Assembly: GCA_018335795.1 (NCBI GenBank)
Contig: JAGXRP010000077.1
Coordinates: 1-64,000, forward strand
Source of the DNA: Desulfobulbaceae bacterium
GTDB lineage: Bacteria; Bacteroidota; Ignavibacteria; Kapaibacteriales; UBA2268
Direction: 5' to 3'
Length of the DNA stretch: 64,000 nt
This document shows positions 49,791 through 59,250 of this stretch, one piece after another. Position numbers and translations under genes: made by a program. Numbering within the stretch: position 1 is the stretch's first letter; each line of letters opens with the position of its first letter. The notes under the pieces are model-generated. The model was given only the letters and a program-made list of their open reading frames with translations, did no database searches and was not told the origin of the DNA.

Positions 49791-51248
49791 ATGCAAAAAT
49801 TTTTGATTTTGATAATTATATTTTTTAGTGGGTTTAAGGCATATAGTATCGAGTTTACATTGGACGATTGTATCAGGTATGCTCAAAGAAATAGTATTGA
49901 TGCTCAAAAAGCCATGAATTCGTTCTTGGCTCGGACTAATCGCTCTCAAGCATTTTACGCTGATTTTTATCCACAATTGCTTTTGAATGCTTCGTTGCCC
50001 GGAGTATCGAGAGAAATCAACCAAATCACTCAACCCGATGGAACAACATTATTCCGTGAGCAAAGCCAGCTTTTCACTTCCGGTGCGTTGACATTATCTC
50101 AAAAAATCCCATTTCTGAATTCCGAATTATCAATAGCAAGTGGTATAACCAAACTTGATGTTTATCAAACGAATGATTACACACTTTGGCGAAGCACACC
50201 ATTTCAAGTTACTTATCGCCAACCACTGTTCAAATACAACTCTATGACTTGGGATAGGAAAATTCGTGAACTGATTGATTCAAAATCTGATGATGAATTC
50301 AACCAAGAAATGGAAGACATTGCTATAAACGTTACCCGAAAATTCTTTGAATTGTACCTATCCGAAATGAATTTGAAAAATTCAGAACAAAATGTTGCAG
50401 TCAATGATACTTTGTTCAGACTTTCTGAAGGAAGGTTTTCGGTAGGGAAAATCGCCGAAAATGATTTGCTCCAAAGTGAACTTGCATTGTTAAATGCTAA
50501 TAATTCTTTTAGCAGTGCTGAATTAGAATACCGAAGAACATTGGACGAATTGAAAATTACAATTGGATATACAGGAAGCGATAAAATCAGCATTATTCCG
50601 CCTAAAGATATACCTCAAATTGATATTTCGCCGGACGAAGCTGTCAGATATGCAGTTATGAATAATCCCCGAATAACAGACCTTGAAATAAGAAAGCAAG
50701 AGGCTGACCTTGCATTGCAACGTGCGGAAAGCAACAACAGAATAAATGCCGATATATTTGCTTCTTTTGGATTGAATCAAGCTGCAGGGCAATTTGATTT
50801 AATTTACAGAGATTTGCTCGACAGGCAAAGATTCGATGTAACGATACAATTGCCATTATTTACTTGGGGTAAAGGTTCGGGTACTTTAGAAGCAGCTTTG
50901 CAAGACAAAAACCGTATTATTTCTGATAGCGAATTGCAGAGAATGAATTTTGAAATGGAAGTAAGATATCTGACTGAAAGATTAAATCAGCTTAGACGGC
51001 AAGTAGAAATTTCAACCAAAGCCGATACAATTGCTGCAAGAAGATTCGACGTTGCTAAGAATCGTTATATAATAGGAAAAATTGATTTGAATTCTTTTTT
51101 TATAGCCCAAAGCGAGAAGGACATAGCGTTTCGAGCATTAGTGCAAAATTTACAAAGTTTTTGGCTTGCATTTTATAATGTAAGAAAGTTAACTTTGTAT
51201 GATTTCGCAATGCAAAAACGAATAAACTATGTTTTGGAAAGAAAATAA
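49791..51248 (+). CDS. TolC family outer membrane protein
   Basis: FTLDDCIRYAQRNSIDAQKAMN, ALTLSQKIPFLNSELSIASG, VTIQLPLFTWGKGSGTLEAALQDKN. Confidence 0.9.
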   Translation: MQKFLILIIIFFSGFKAYSIEFTLDDCIRYAQRNSIDAQKAMNSFLARTNRSQAFYADFYPQLLLNASLPGVSREINQITQPDGTTLFREQSQLFTSGALTLSQKIPFLNSELSIASGITKLDVYQTNDYTLWRSTPFQVTYRQPLFKYNSMTWDRKIRELIDSKSDDEFNQEMEDIAINVTRKFFELYLSEMNLKNSEQNVAVNDTLFRLSEGRFSVGKIAENDLLQSELALLNANNSFSSAELEYRRTLDELKITIGYTGSDKISIIPPKDIPQIDISPDEAVRYAVMNNPRITDLEIRKQEADLALQRAESNNRINADIFASFGLNQAAGQFDLIYRDLLDRQRFDVTIQLPLFTWGKGSGTLEAALQDKNRIISDSELQRMNFEMEVRYLTERLNQLRRQVEISTKADTIAARRFDVAKNRYIIGKIDLNSFFIAQSEKDIAFRALVQNLQSFWLAFYNVRKLTLYDFAMQKRINYVLERK

Positions 51249-53204
51249 ATGAAATTAAATATCAATTTTGCCATAGCAATCGTATTCTTAGTTGCGATTG
51301 TAATATATTTTGGTACTGTAACCCCTTCGGTCACTTTTACAGATAGTGGTGAGTTAGCAGGAGCTTGCTCATCGCTCGGGATAGCACACCCAACCGGCTA
51401 TCCCCTATTCACAATACTCGGATATTTATGGACACTGCTACCATTGCCCCTGTCTAACGTTTACAAGCTGAATTTGCTTGCTTCACTCTGGACAGCGTTA
51501 TCTGCTGTGGTTTTCTTTACATGGATTAGGGACATATCCATGCATTTGTGTAGAGAAATCATGCGAGAGCAAATTAACAAGAAAAAGAAAATCAAGCCTG
51601 AGTATGTGAGTTTGTTTTCTGATGAAGATTTGATCAACAAATTATCACTTGTGTTGGCGATAACTTATGCTTTTGCGTTGACAATATGGGCTCAAGCAGT
51701 TGTAATCGAAGTTTATTCACTTCAGTTATTGATTTTCAATTTACTGATTTTTTTACTTGTGCGATCATATATCAATATTTCAAACAATTTTTATCTTTTA
51801 GCTACTGCATTTATTTTCGGGTTGGGTTTTGCGAATCATATGACAACAGTGCTATTAGTACCGGGCGGGATTTTGCTCTTTTATAATATTTTCAGGGAAC
51901 GTAGAACCAATCAGTCATCATCATCTGCCAAAAGCGAGAATCCGGCTCAACGCAAACAACTTAGCTTTAGCTCGCTCATAAGTTATATGTCTGCGCTTTT
52001 CATCTCAGGATTAGCATTGTATATTTATATGCCATTACGAAGCGCTGCGCTACCGGCATTCAACTGGGGATGGGTACATCGTAGTTTCGACAAATTTATT
52101 TATCACGTGCAAGGTAAGCAATACCAAGGTTGGATGTTTTCGGACATAGAAGCATTTTTTGCAAATATTGGCGAATTCATTCAAGATTTACCCTTCCAGT
52201 TTGGGATTGTCGGCTTGATTTTGGTTTGTACAGGTTTCTTTATGGTCCACAAAACGAATATGCGAGCTGTTTATATTTTCTTTGCGGTTAATTTTTTGGC
52301 ATGTATAATTTATGCATCGAACTATTCAATTCATGATATTGAAGCATATTACGCATTGGCTATCATTTCATTATTCCCTTTTGCAATAGTTGCTTCTGCA
52401 GATTTACTCAAAAGGAACAAGAACTTAATATATGCACTTTTACTGATTCCAATTTTAAATTTCGCTCTTAATCTAAAATCAAATGACAAGTCGGGTGATG
52501 TATTAGTACATGAATACACTACAACACTAGTAAACGGTTTGGGCAAAGATGCAATCGTTATTTCTGCACAATGGGATTATTGGAATTCTGCATTCATATA
52601 TTTTCGTGAGGTTGAAGGAATGCGGAACGATGTGTGGTGGATAGGCAAAGAACTAATGCGTCGAACATGGTATCCGATGCAACTACAACAATGGCATCCA
52701 ACAATATTCGACGATGCAAAGAATGAATTGAAAGCATATTCTGAAGATCTCGAACGATTCGAATCAGGGCTCCCACCGAATTCATATCCATTTATCCAAC
52801 AGAATTTTGTAGCTTTGTTCAGAAAGATAATTGAATCAAATATTGATAAAAGACCAGTTTATATCACATTAGATATATTGAAAACTGAGGAAGAAATGAT
52901 TCGAGGTTATGAAGTTGTACCCGAAGGACTTGCCATAAGACTATATCGTCCGGGTACAGTTCCGGCAGATGTGCTATTTGCAATTCCTAATTTGAATCGT
53001 TTTATCGAATCTTCTAAAGTTACCGAGAGCTCTATTGGGCATTCATTGGTTGAAGTTGCCTCTCATTCTGTATTCAGTTTGGGGCAATTTGAATCATTGT
53101 ATCAAAGATTTGATAATGCCAAAAAGGCTTATGAGTACTCATTGAAAATAAATCCAAATAATCCGGATGCTCAAAAAGCCTTAGCTAATCTTAATTCTCG
53201 TTGA
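51249..53204 (+). CDS. DUF2723 family membrane protein with C-terminal TPR
   Basis: TVTPSVTFTDSGELAGACSSLGIAHPTGYPLFTILGYLWTLLP typical of DUF2723; C-terminal YQRFDNAKKAYEYSLKINPNNPDAQKALA. Confidence 0.9.
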   Translation: MKLNINFAIAIVFLVAIVIYFGTVTPSVTFTDSGELAGACSSLGIAHPTGYPLFTILGYLWTLLPLPLSNVYKLNLLASLWTALSAVVFFTWIRDISMHLCREIMREQINKKKKIKPEYVSLFSDEDLINKLSLVLAITYAFALTIWAQAVVIEVYSLQLLIFNLLIFLLVRSYINISNNFYLLATAFIFGLGFANHMTTVLLVPGGILLFYNIFRERRTNQSSSSAKSENPAQRKQLSFSSLISYMSALFISGLALYIYMPLRSAALPAFNWGWVHRSFDKFIYHVQGKQYQGWMFSDIEAFFANIGEFIQDLPFQFGIVGLILVCTGFFMVHKTNMRAVYIFFAVNFLACIIYASNYSIHDIEAYYALAIISLFPFAIVASADLLKRNKNLIYALLLIPILNFALNLKSNDKSGDVLVHEYTTTLVNGLGKDAIVISAQWDYWNSAFIYFREVEGMRNDVWWIGKELMRRTWYPMQLQQWHPTIFDDAKNELKAYSEDLERFESGLPPNSYPFIQQNFVALFRKIIESNIDKRPVYITLDILKTEEEMIRGYEVVPEGLAIRLYRPGTVPADVLFAIPNLNRFIESSKVTESSIGHSLVEVASHSVFSLGQFESLYQRFDNAKKAYEYSLKINPNNPDAQKALANLNSR

Positions 53205-55155
53205 TTTCGTTCTGTAATTTTTCTTGTGATTGGCTCAAATTTGTCCAAGTTTCCATGCATTGATTCAACTTTTTAGCGAATAAATCATATTCTGTACGAG
53301 CTTTGGAATATTTTTGTTTATCGTTGAGAAAATCTGTATTGAGAAAAAGTGCATCTAACTTTTGCATTTTTTCTTCAAATTCCGCAATCTCTTGTTCAAG
53401 AGTGGCGATTTGTTTGACAATTTTGCCTAATTCTCGTTGCATCTCTTTGCGCTTTTCACGGCGTAATTGCGAGCCTGACGTTTTGTCTTCGGATTGGACT
53501 TCATCATTTTTATTGGACGGTGTGTCGGATTTTATCAAATTCAAGTCTCCGATTTCTGTTTTTGTTAAGTAGTAATCTATATCTCCGGGATATTCCTTGA
53601 CATTGCGGTTTTTGAATTCAAAAGTTTTGTCTGTTAATCCTTCAAGAAATTCACGGTCATGGGATACAACTATCAAAGTGCCTTCGTAATCCATCAATGC
53701 AGATTTCAAGACATCTTTTGTTAACATATCCAAGTGATTTGTAGGCTCATCGAGAATCAGCAAATTACTAGGTGTGAGTAATAACTTAGCAAGAGCCAGA
53801 CGAGATTTTTCACCACCGGAGAGAACTTTTACTCGTTTGTATATATCGTCGCCGCTGAAGAGGAATGCCCCCAATAAATGACGCACCTGAGTTCGCATCT
53901 CCCCTGTGGCAGCATTATCAATAATTTCAAAAACGGTGCTGTCACCGGAAAGCATAGTCGCTTGATGCTGTGCATAGTATCCCGTAACGACGCTCTCCCC
54001 GATTTTCACATTTCCATCGAAGCTTTCGATTCCAGCCAGTATTCTCGAAAAAGTAGATTTACCTTCGCCATTTTTACCGACAAAAGCGGCTCTCTCCCCT
54101 CTTTCAAGTGCAAAATCAACTCCTTTCAAAACGTTCAATTCATCGTAACTTTTCGATAAATTTGTTACTTCTACAACAAGTCTGCCTGAACGCGGAGGAA
54201 CAGGAAATCGAATATTAACAGTCGAAGTATCAACGTCCTCCAATTGAACAACAGTCATTTTTTCTAACTTCTTGACACGAGATTGAACGCGAGAAGCAAG
54301 CGAAGCCTTAGAGCGGAATCTTTCTACAAATCTTTCAATCTGTGCAATCTCACGTTCTTGGTTGCGTAATGTAGCTACTTCACTTTGGCGTTGTTCGTCA
54401 CGTTTCATCATGAAATCACTATATTTATATGGCATATCGTAGATTTTCTGGTTGGTGATTTCGATTGTGCGGTTGGTGATATTATCAAGAAATTTTCTAT
54501 CATGGGAGACCAAAATCACAGAGCCGACGTAGTTTTTGAGGAACAATTCAAGCCAACGAATGGATTCAATGTCCAAGTGATTTGTAGGCTCATCGAGCAA
54601 GATGCAATCAGGTTTGTTGATAAGGATTTTTGCAAGTTCGATACGCATTTGCCATCCACCCGAAAACTCGGTAACTAAACGATTCAAATCTTTGCGTGTG
54701 AAGCCAAGCCCAATCAAAATCATTTCAACATCGCCTTGTGCAGAGTGTGACTCAAGAATTTTTAGTCGTTCGGACAGATGCGACATGGTATCGAGAAGTT
54801 CAAAATATTCCTCAGATTCATAATCAGTCCTATTTGAAACTTCTTCAGTCAGTTTTTCAAAGTCTGATTCGCTCGATTTGATTTCAGTCAAAGCAGATTC
54901 GGCTTCTTCCAAAACCGTAACATCAGAATGAATTTGTGGGTCTTGGGATAAATAGCCAACTTTGAAATAATTAGGAAAAATAATCTTTCCTGCCGAAGGC
55001 TCTTCGTACCCGGAAAGAATTTTCATCAAAGTAGATTTGCCTGAACCATTTCGACCAATCAAGCCGATTTTGTCGCGGCTATTGACAACAAAACTCACAT
55101 TATCGAATAATGTTCTGCCGCCAAAGTGAATACCAATATTATTACATGAAATCAT
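53191..55155 (-). CDS. ABC-F family ATP-binding protein
   Basis: Two Walker A motifs ([24 protein letters not shown]), two signatures (FSGGWQMRIELAK, LSGGEKSRLALAK), interdomain linker, C-terminal coiled coil, no TM. Confidence 0.95.
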   Translation of the reverse strand: MISCNNIGIHFGGRTLFDNVSFVVNSRDKIGLIGRNGSGKSTLMKILSGYEEPSAGKIIFPNYFKVGYLSQDPQIHSDVTVLEEAESALTEIKSSESDFEKLTEEVSNRTDYESEEYFELLDTMSHLSERLKILESHSAQGDVEMILIGLGFTRKDLNRLVTEFSGGWQMRIELAKILINKPDCILLDEPTNHLDIESIRWLELFLKNYVGSVILVSHDRKFLDNITNRTIEITNQKIYDMPYKYSDFMMKRDEQRQSEVATLRNQEREIAQIERFVERFRSKASLASRVQSRVKKLEKMTVVQLEDVDTSTVNIRFPVPPRSGRLVVEVTNLSKSYDELNVLKGVDFALERGERAAFVGKNGEGKSTFSRILAGIESFDGNVKIGESVVTGYYAQHQATMLSGDSTVFEIIDNAATGEMRTQVRHLLGAFLFSGDDIYKRVKVLSGGEKSRLALAKLLLTPSNLLILDEPTNHLDMLTKDVLKSALMDYEGTLIVVSHDREFLEGLTDKTFEFKNRNVKEYPGDIDYYLTKTEIGDLNLIKSDTPSNKNDEVQSEDKTSGSQLRREKRKEMQRELGKIVKQIATLEQEIAEFEEKMQKLDALFLNTDFLNDKQKYSKARTEYDLFAKKLNQCMETWTNLSQSQEKLQNEINEN

Positions 55156-55160
55156 TTTAT

Positions 55161-56231
55161 CTAATTAACCCTATTTCCGTTTGAATTGAATAAATGCAAT
55201 TTTGAATTGTCGAACTTGATATTGATAATATCGTTCGGTAAAATTTGTTTGTCAAGATTATATCTTATTGATTTGAGACTTCCGAAAAAATCGAAATAAA
55301 TGAGTTGCTCAAATCCGAGAAATTCGACGTTCAGAACTTCTATTTTGAATGAATCGCTATCCGAATCAGAAAGAATAATGTCTTCAGGACGTATGCCGCA
55401 AGTTTTTACATCGCTGATATCGTTCTTAAGTTCAGAATGCAAAGGTATAACGAAATCATTTTCTATTAATTTTATTGACTGATATTGTATAGACGTTGCA
55501 TCAAAGAAGTTCATCTGAGGACTTCCGATGAATTGTGCAGTAAAAATATCCGATGGGAAATCGTAAATTTTCTGAGGCGTATCAATTTGATTGATTTTCC
55601 CACCATTCATAACCACAATCCTATCGCCCATAGTCATAGCTTCAGTTTGGTCGTGAGTGACATATACAGAACTTGTGCCGAATTCCCTATGGAGTTGGAT
55701 AATTTCTGTTCTCATCTGGACTCGTAATTTGGCATCAAGATTTGAGAGCGGCTCGTCAAACAAAAAAACTTGAGGTTTGCGAATCAAAGCCCTCCCCAAT
55801 GCTACTCGCTGGCGCTGCCCTCCGGAAAGTTGCTTTGGCTTTTTGTTAATATCGTCGCTAAGACCAATGATTTGAGCAATTTTTTCAACTTGAGTTTTGA
55901 TTTCGTTTTTGTTGACTTTTTTTATTTTCAACGGGAAAGCTAAATTATCGTAAACCGATAGATGCGGATACAGAGCATAATTTTGGAATACCATCCCAAC
56001 AGACCTTGCATTTGACGGTAAATTATTGATTATCTTGCCGTCAAAGTACAAATTGCCTGAGCTTATATCCTCCAATCCTGCAATCATTCTAAGGATTGAA
56101 GTTTTGCCGCATCCTGAAGGACCGACCAAAACAACAAATTCGCCTCTATTGATATTGAAAGATGCCGAGTCAACGGCTTTGGTGCCGATTGAATACTCTT
56201 TTGTGATATTTTCTAACTTAATTTCAATCAT
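55161..56231 (-). CDS. ABC transporter ATP-binding protein, MalK/UgpC type
   Basis: [66 protein letters not shown]-terminal TOBE-like CGIRPEDI. Confidence 0.93.
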   Translation of the reverse strand: MIEIKLENITKEYSIGTKAVDSASFNINRGEFVVLVGPSGCGKTSILRMIAGLEDISSGNLYFDGKIINNLPSNARSVGMVFQNYALYPHLSVYDNLAFPLKIKKVNKNEIKTQVEKIAQIIGLSDDINKKPKQLSGGQRQRVALGRALIRKPQVFLFDEPLSNLDAKLRVQMRTEIIQLHREFGTSSVYVTHDQTEAMTMGDRIVVMNGGKINQIDTPQKIYDFPSDIFTAQFIGSPQMNFFDATSIQYQSIKLIENDFVIPLHSELKNDISDVKTCGIRPEDIILSDSDSDSFKIEVLNVEFLGFEQLIYFDFFGSLKSIRYNLDKQILPNDIINIKFDNSKLHLFNSNGNRVN

Positions 56232-56328
56232 GGTTCAAATACAAATCACAAATGTAAATAATAAGTGTGGTATAACATTGAAGATTTAATGATTATATTT
56301 GTATTTTGTACATAAACAGTCTTTTACA

Positions 56329-57393
56329 ATGAAATATATTCAAATTACAATCACAATAGCAGTTATTGCAATGACGACATTATTGACATCATGTAATGAC
56401 GCAGACCCGAACGTACCGAGCGGCGACCCCGAGATTCTTTCAATATCTCCGGCAACAGCACATATTGGTGATACAGTCACAATCACCGGGAATTATCTTG
56501 GATTTGGTGTATCATCTGCATCAGTGAAAATTGGCAATAACTCCTTTGTAGGTCTTAATGAATGTGTCTCTTGGCAAACAAATCAAATAAAATTCCGAGT
56601 GCCGGATTCTGCGTCAAGCGGAGATGTGACAGTTAATTTCAGCTTTACTTCGAGCAATGCTGTTGCACTTAAGGTAATCAAATATCCTCCGATTGAAGTC
56701 GTAGAGATAGTTGGCAAGGCTTTTAAGATGGGTTCGAATTCAAATTCGGTTGATGAATTCCCCGAACATGTCGTAACAATTACAAAGACTCTCGAAGTCG
56801 GTAAGCACGAAATTACACAAAGACAATATAGCAATATGATGCGACGAAATCCATCGCTTACTGCAGATTTCAGAGTACCGGTTTATAATGTAAGTTGGCT
56901 GAATGCTGTGCAATTTTGCAATGCACTCTCTAAAGCCCAAAACTTAGATACAGCATATAGATTTGTTGGTGAAAATGTATTATGGAATGAAAATTCAAAC
57001 GGGTGGCGTTTGCCGACTGAAGCCGAATGGGAATTTTTGTGTAGAGCGGGCACCGAAGGTGACTTTGCCGGAACAGGTGTTATTAACGAAATGTGTTGGA
57101 TAAGCGATAACTCAGGATTGAAACCGCATCCGGCAGGTTCTAAGTCACCAAATCAATTCGGATTGTATGATATGCACGGAAACGTTTGGGAATGGTGCTG
57201 GGATTGGTATTTGCTTGATTATTATTCAACAAGTCCAACTAATGACCCCAAGGGTCCTGATTTTGGCTCGAGACACGTCATTAGAGGTGGCTCATATAAT
57301 GACGGTGCTTCGTATGCAAGGTCATCAAACAGGACCATACCTGAAATACTGTCTAACAATATTGGTTTTAGAATCGTAAGAACAAAAAATTAA
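56329..57393 (+). CDS. Lipoprotein with IPT/TIG domain and FGE-sulfatase (SUMF1-like) domain lacking catalytic cysteines (ORF extends to 56299)
   Basis: Lipobox LLTSC; ILSISPATAHIGDTVTITGNYLG (IPT/TIG); WRLPTEAEWEFLCRAG, GLYDMHGNVWEWCWDWY, RHVIRGGSYND...GFRIVR. Confidence 0.88.
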   Translation: MKYIQITITIAVIAMTTLLTSCNDADPNVPSGDPEILSISPATAHIGDTVTITGNYLGFGVSSASVKIGNNSFVGLNECVSWQTNQIKFRVPDSASSGDVTVNFSFTSSNAVALKVIKYPPIEVVEIVGKAFKMGSNSNSVDEFPEHVVTITKTLEVGKHEITQRQYSNMMRRNPSLTADFRVPVYNVSWLNAVQFCNALSKAQNLDTAYRFVGENVLWNENSNGWRLPTEAEWEFLCRAGTEGDFAGTGVINEMCWISDNSGLKPHPAGSKSPNQFGLYDMHGNVWEWCWDWYLLDYYSTSPTNDPKGPDFGSRHVIRGGSYNDGASYARSSNRTIPEILSNNIGFRIVRTKN

Positions 57394-57408
57394 ACATTCA
57401 CAATCAAT

Positions 57409-58659
57409 GTGAATTTATACAAAATGTATTTAAAAAAACTTATCAATATTATCAGTTTTATATTTTTGCTTGGTCTTTTTGCTTGTAGCAATGAATATCC
57501 TTATGACACCTTCAACACAAACGGGGGCGAAACGAGAGCAAATTCTTATGAAAGTTATGGCAAATTGCCAATGCTTATGCTTACGAATGAAACTCTACTA
57601 ATTAGTGATTCATCCGGTATAATTCAAGCTCCTGTAGCATTTGGACCACAAGATTACATTATTGCTACTCGCTCCGGAAAAATTATCCGACTTATGGATA
57701 CACGTGGGCAATGGGAATATCAACTTGATTCAAGTATAATTTCCATGACCGGAATCGCCGGAATTATCAAAGATGAAATTTCGGCTTTCGTTTCGAGTGA
57801 CAACCATTTGATATCGCTCAGCAAAGACGGTAAGCTCATTTTCAAGACAAAACTTGATATATTGAACTCGGAATTTTTGACATATTCTGAACTACTTGCT
57901 TTCAATGATGCCTTTGTCGTCGGGACAAATGACGGCTTTATCGCGAAATACGATTTATCGGGTAAAATCCAAAATAGTTTACAATTTGAAAATGCAATAA
58001 CCAAAATGATTGCATCCGAAAATGGAATAGTGACATTTGGTCTGACTCACAACTTGTTTGGAAAGTCTGATACACTTGTAATTGCCGATAGAGATTTGAA
58101 TATAAAACACCAAATTAGCATTGATAATTTCCGAATTCTAGACGGACCGATTATAAAAAATGGCAGAATTTATATTTCCGGAGCTTCAGAAACGGACAAA
58201 GGGAGATTGGGACGAATTATTATATACGATACAGACGGGAAATTACTCTCCGACATAGAAACAGATTTAGTTATACGGACGATTTCGGTTGATGATGTAG
58301 GTAATATTTATGCAGCAGGATTCAATTCCGGGATTGCCGAATACTTTTCTTGTTTGTATTCATTTGATAAATCAGGCAAGGAAAGATGGAATTTGTATTT
58401 GAAATCATCAGTCAATTCGCCAATTATTATTTGCAAAAAGTATATAACATTTGTCGGACTGACGACGGAAGGACCCGGGATATTTGCGATTAGGCATGAA
58501 GACGGACTTTTGATAAGGTTGCACCCTCTGAATGAATTGCCGCTCCTTTATTTGCATCCGACGGTAACCAGCGAACCAATGATGGTGTTGTTTGGTTCAG
58601 AAAGACCAGTTATAATAAAAATGACAGAAACACAGTTAGACAAAGTTTTACCTTGGTAA
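57409..58659 (+). CDS. Lipoprotein with PQQ-like beta-propeller repeats
   Basis: Lipobox LFACS; repeated ISLSKDGKLIFKTKLD, IAKYDLSGKIQNSLQF, IIYDTDGKLLSDIE, YSFDKSGKERWNLYL. Confidence 0.7.
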   Translation: MNLYKMYLKKLINIISFIFLLGLFACSNEYPYDTFNTNGGETRANSYESYGKLPMLMLTNETLLISDSSGIIQAPVAFGPQDYIIATRSGKIIRLMDTRGQWEYQLDSSIISMTGIAGIIKDEISAFVSSDNHLISLSKDGKLIFKTKLDILNSEFLTYSELLAFNDAFVVGTNDGFIAKYDLSGKIQNSLQFENAITKMIASENGIVTFGLTHNLFGKSDTLVIADRDLNIKHQISIDNFRILDGPIIKNGRIYISGASETDKGRLGRIIIYDTDGKLLSDIETDLVIRTISVDDVGNIYAAGFNSGIAEYFSCLYSFDKSGKERWNLYLKSSVNSPIIICKKYITFVGLTTEGPGIFAIRHEDGLLIRLHPLNELPLLYLHPTVTSEPMMVLFGSERPVIIKMTETQLDKVLPW

Positions 58660-59231
58660 TAGATATGAAATTAGAAAATGGAAATAGTGGCTCAATAATA
58701 ACTCATCACGGCTTTACACCAAAAATTCCTGAATCAGCTTTCCTTTGCGAAGGCGTCAGAATAATTGGCGATGTAGAATTGGGCGAAAATGTTTCGGTTT
58801 GGTTTAATACCGTAATACGCGGTGATGTAAATTATATCCGTATCGGAGATAACAGCAACATTCAAGATATGAGCATGTTGCATGTGACTAATAAAGTTTG
58901 GCCCCTCATAATTGAAAGAAATGTCTCGATTGCACATTCGGTTACAGTTCATGGTTGCACTTTGAAAGAAGGATGCTTGGTTGGAATTGGAGCGAATGTT
59001 TTGGATGGGGCTGTAGTTGGCGAATATGCCCTTGTGGCAGCCGGAACAGTTGTTCGCGAAGGGTTTGAAGTGCCACCAATGACATTGATTGCAGGAGTAC
59101 CGGGAAAAGTTATCCGCGAACTGAAACCCGCTGAAATTGAACGAGTAAAAAGCACTCCGTACAATTATATTAACTATGTTGCGGAATACAGAAAAGAATA
59201 CGAACAATATTTACAAAATAATAAACAATAA
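58653..59231 (+). CDS. Gamma carbonic anhydrase family protein (left-handed beta helix)
   Basis: VWFNTVIRGDVNYIRIGDNSNIQDMSMLHVT, IAHSVTVHGCTLKEGCLVGIGANVLDGAVVG. Confidence 0.92.
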   Translation: MVIDMKLENGNSGSIITHHGFTPKIPESAFLCEGVRIIGDVELGENVSVWFNTVIRGDVNYIRIGDNSNIQDMSMLHVTNKVWPLIIERNVSIAHSVTVHGCTLKEGCLVGIGANVLDGAVVGEYALVAAGTVVREGFEVPPMTLIAGVPGKVIRELKPAEIERVKSTPYNYINYVAEYRKEYEQYLQNNKQ

Positions 59232-59250
59232 ACTATAAAGAGAATTTAAT

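Noticed and set aside
53191-55155. Possible drug-export ABC transporter
   Set aside because: Tandem ATPase domains with no TM and ABC-F linker; more likely a translation factor.
56329-57393. Active formylglycine-generating enzyme for sulfatases
   Set aside because: No cysteines in the C-terminal active-site region and no sulfatase gene nearby.
58734-59207. 157-aa minus-strand ORF
   Set aside because: Antisense shadow of the gamma carbonic anhydrase-like gene.
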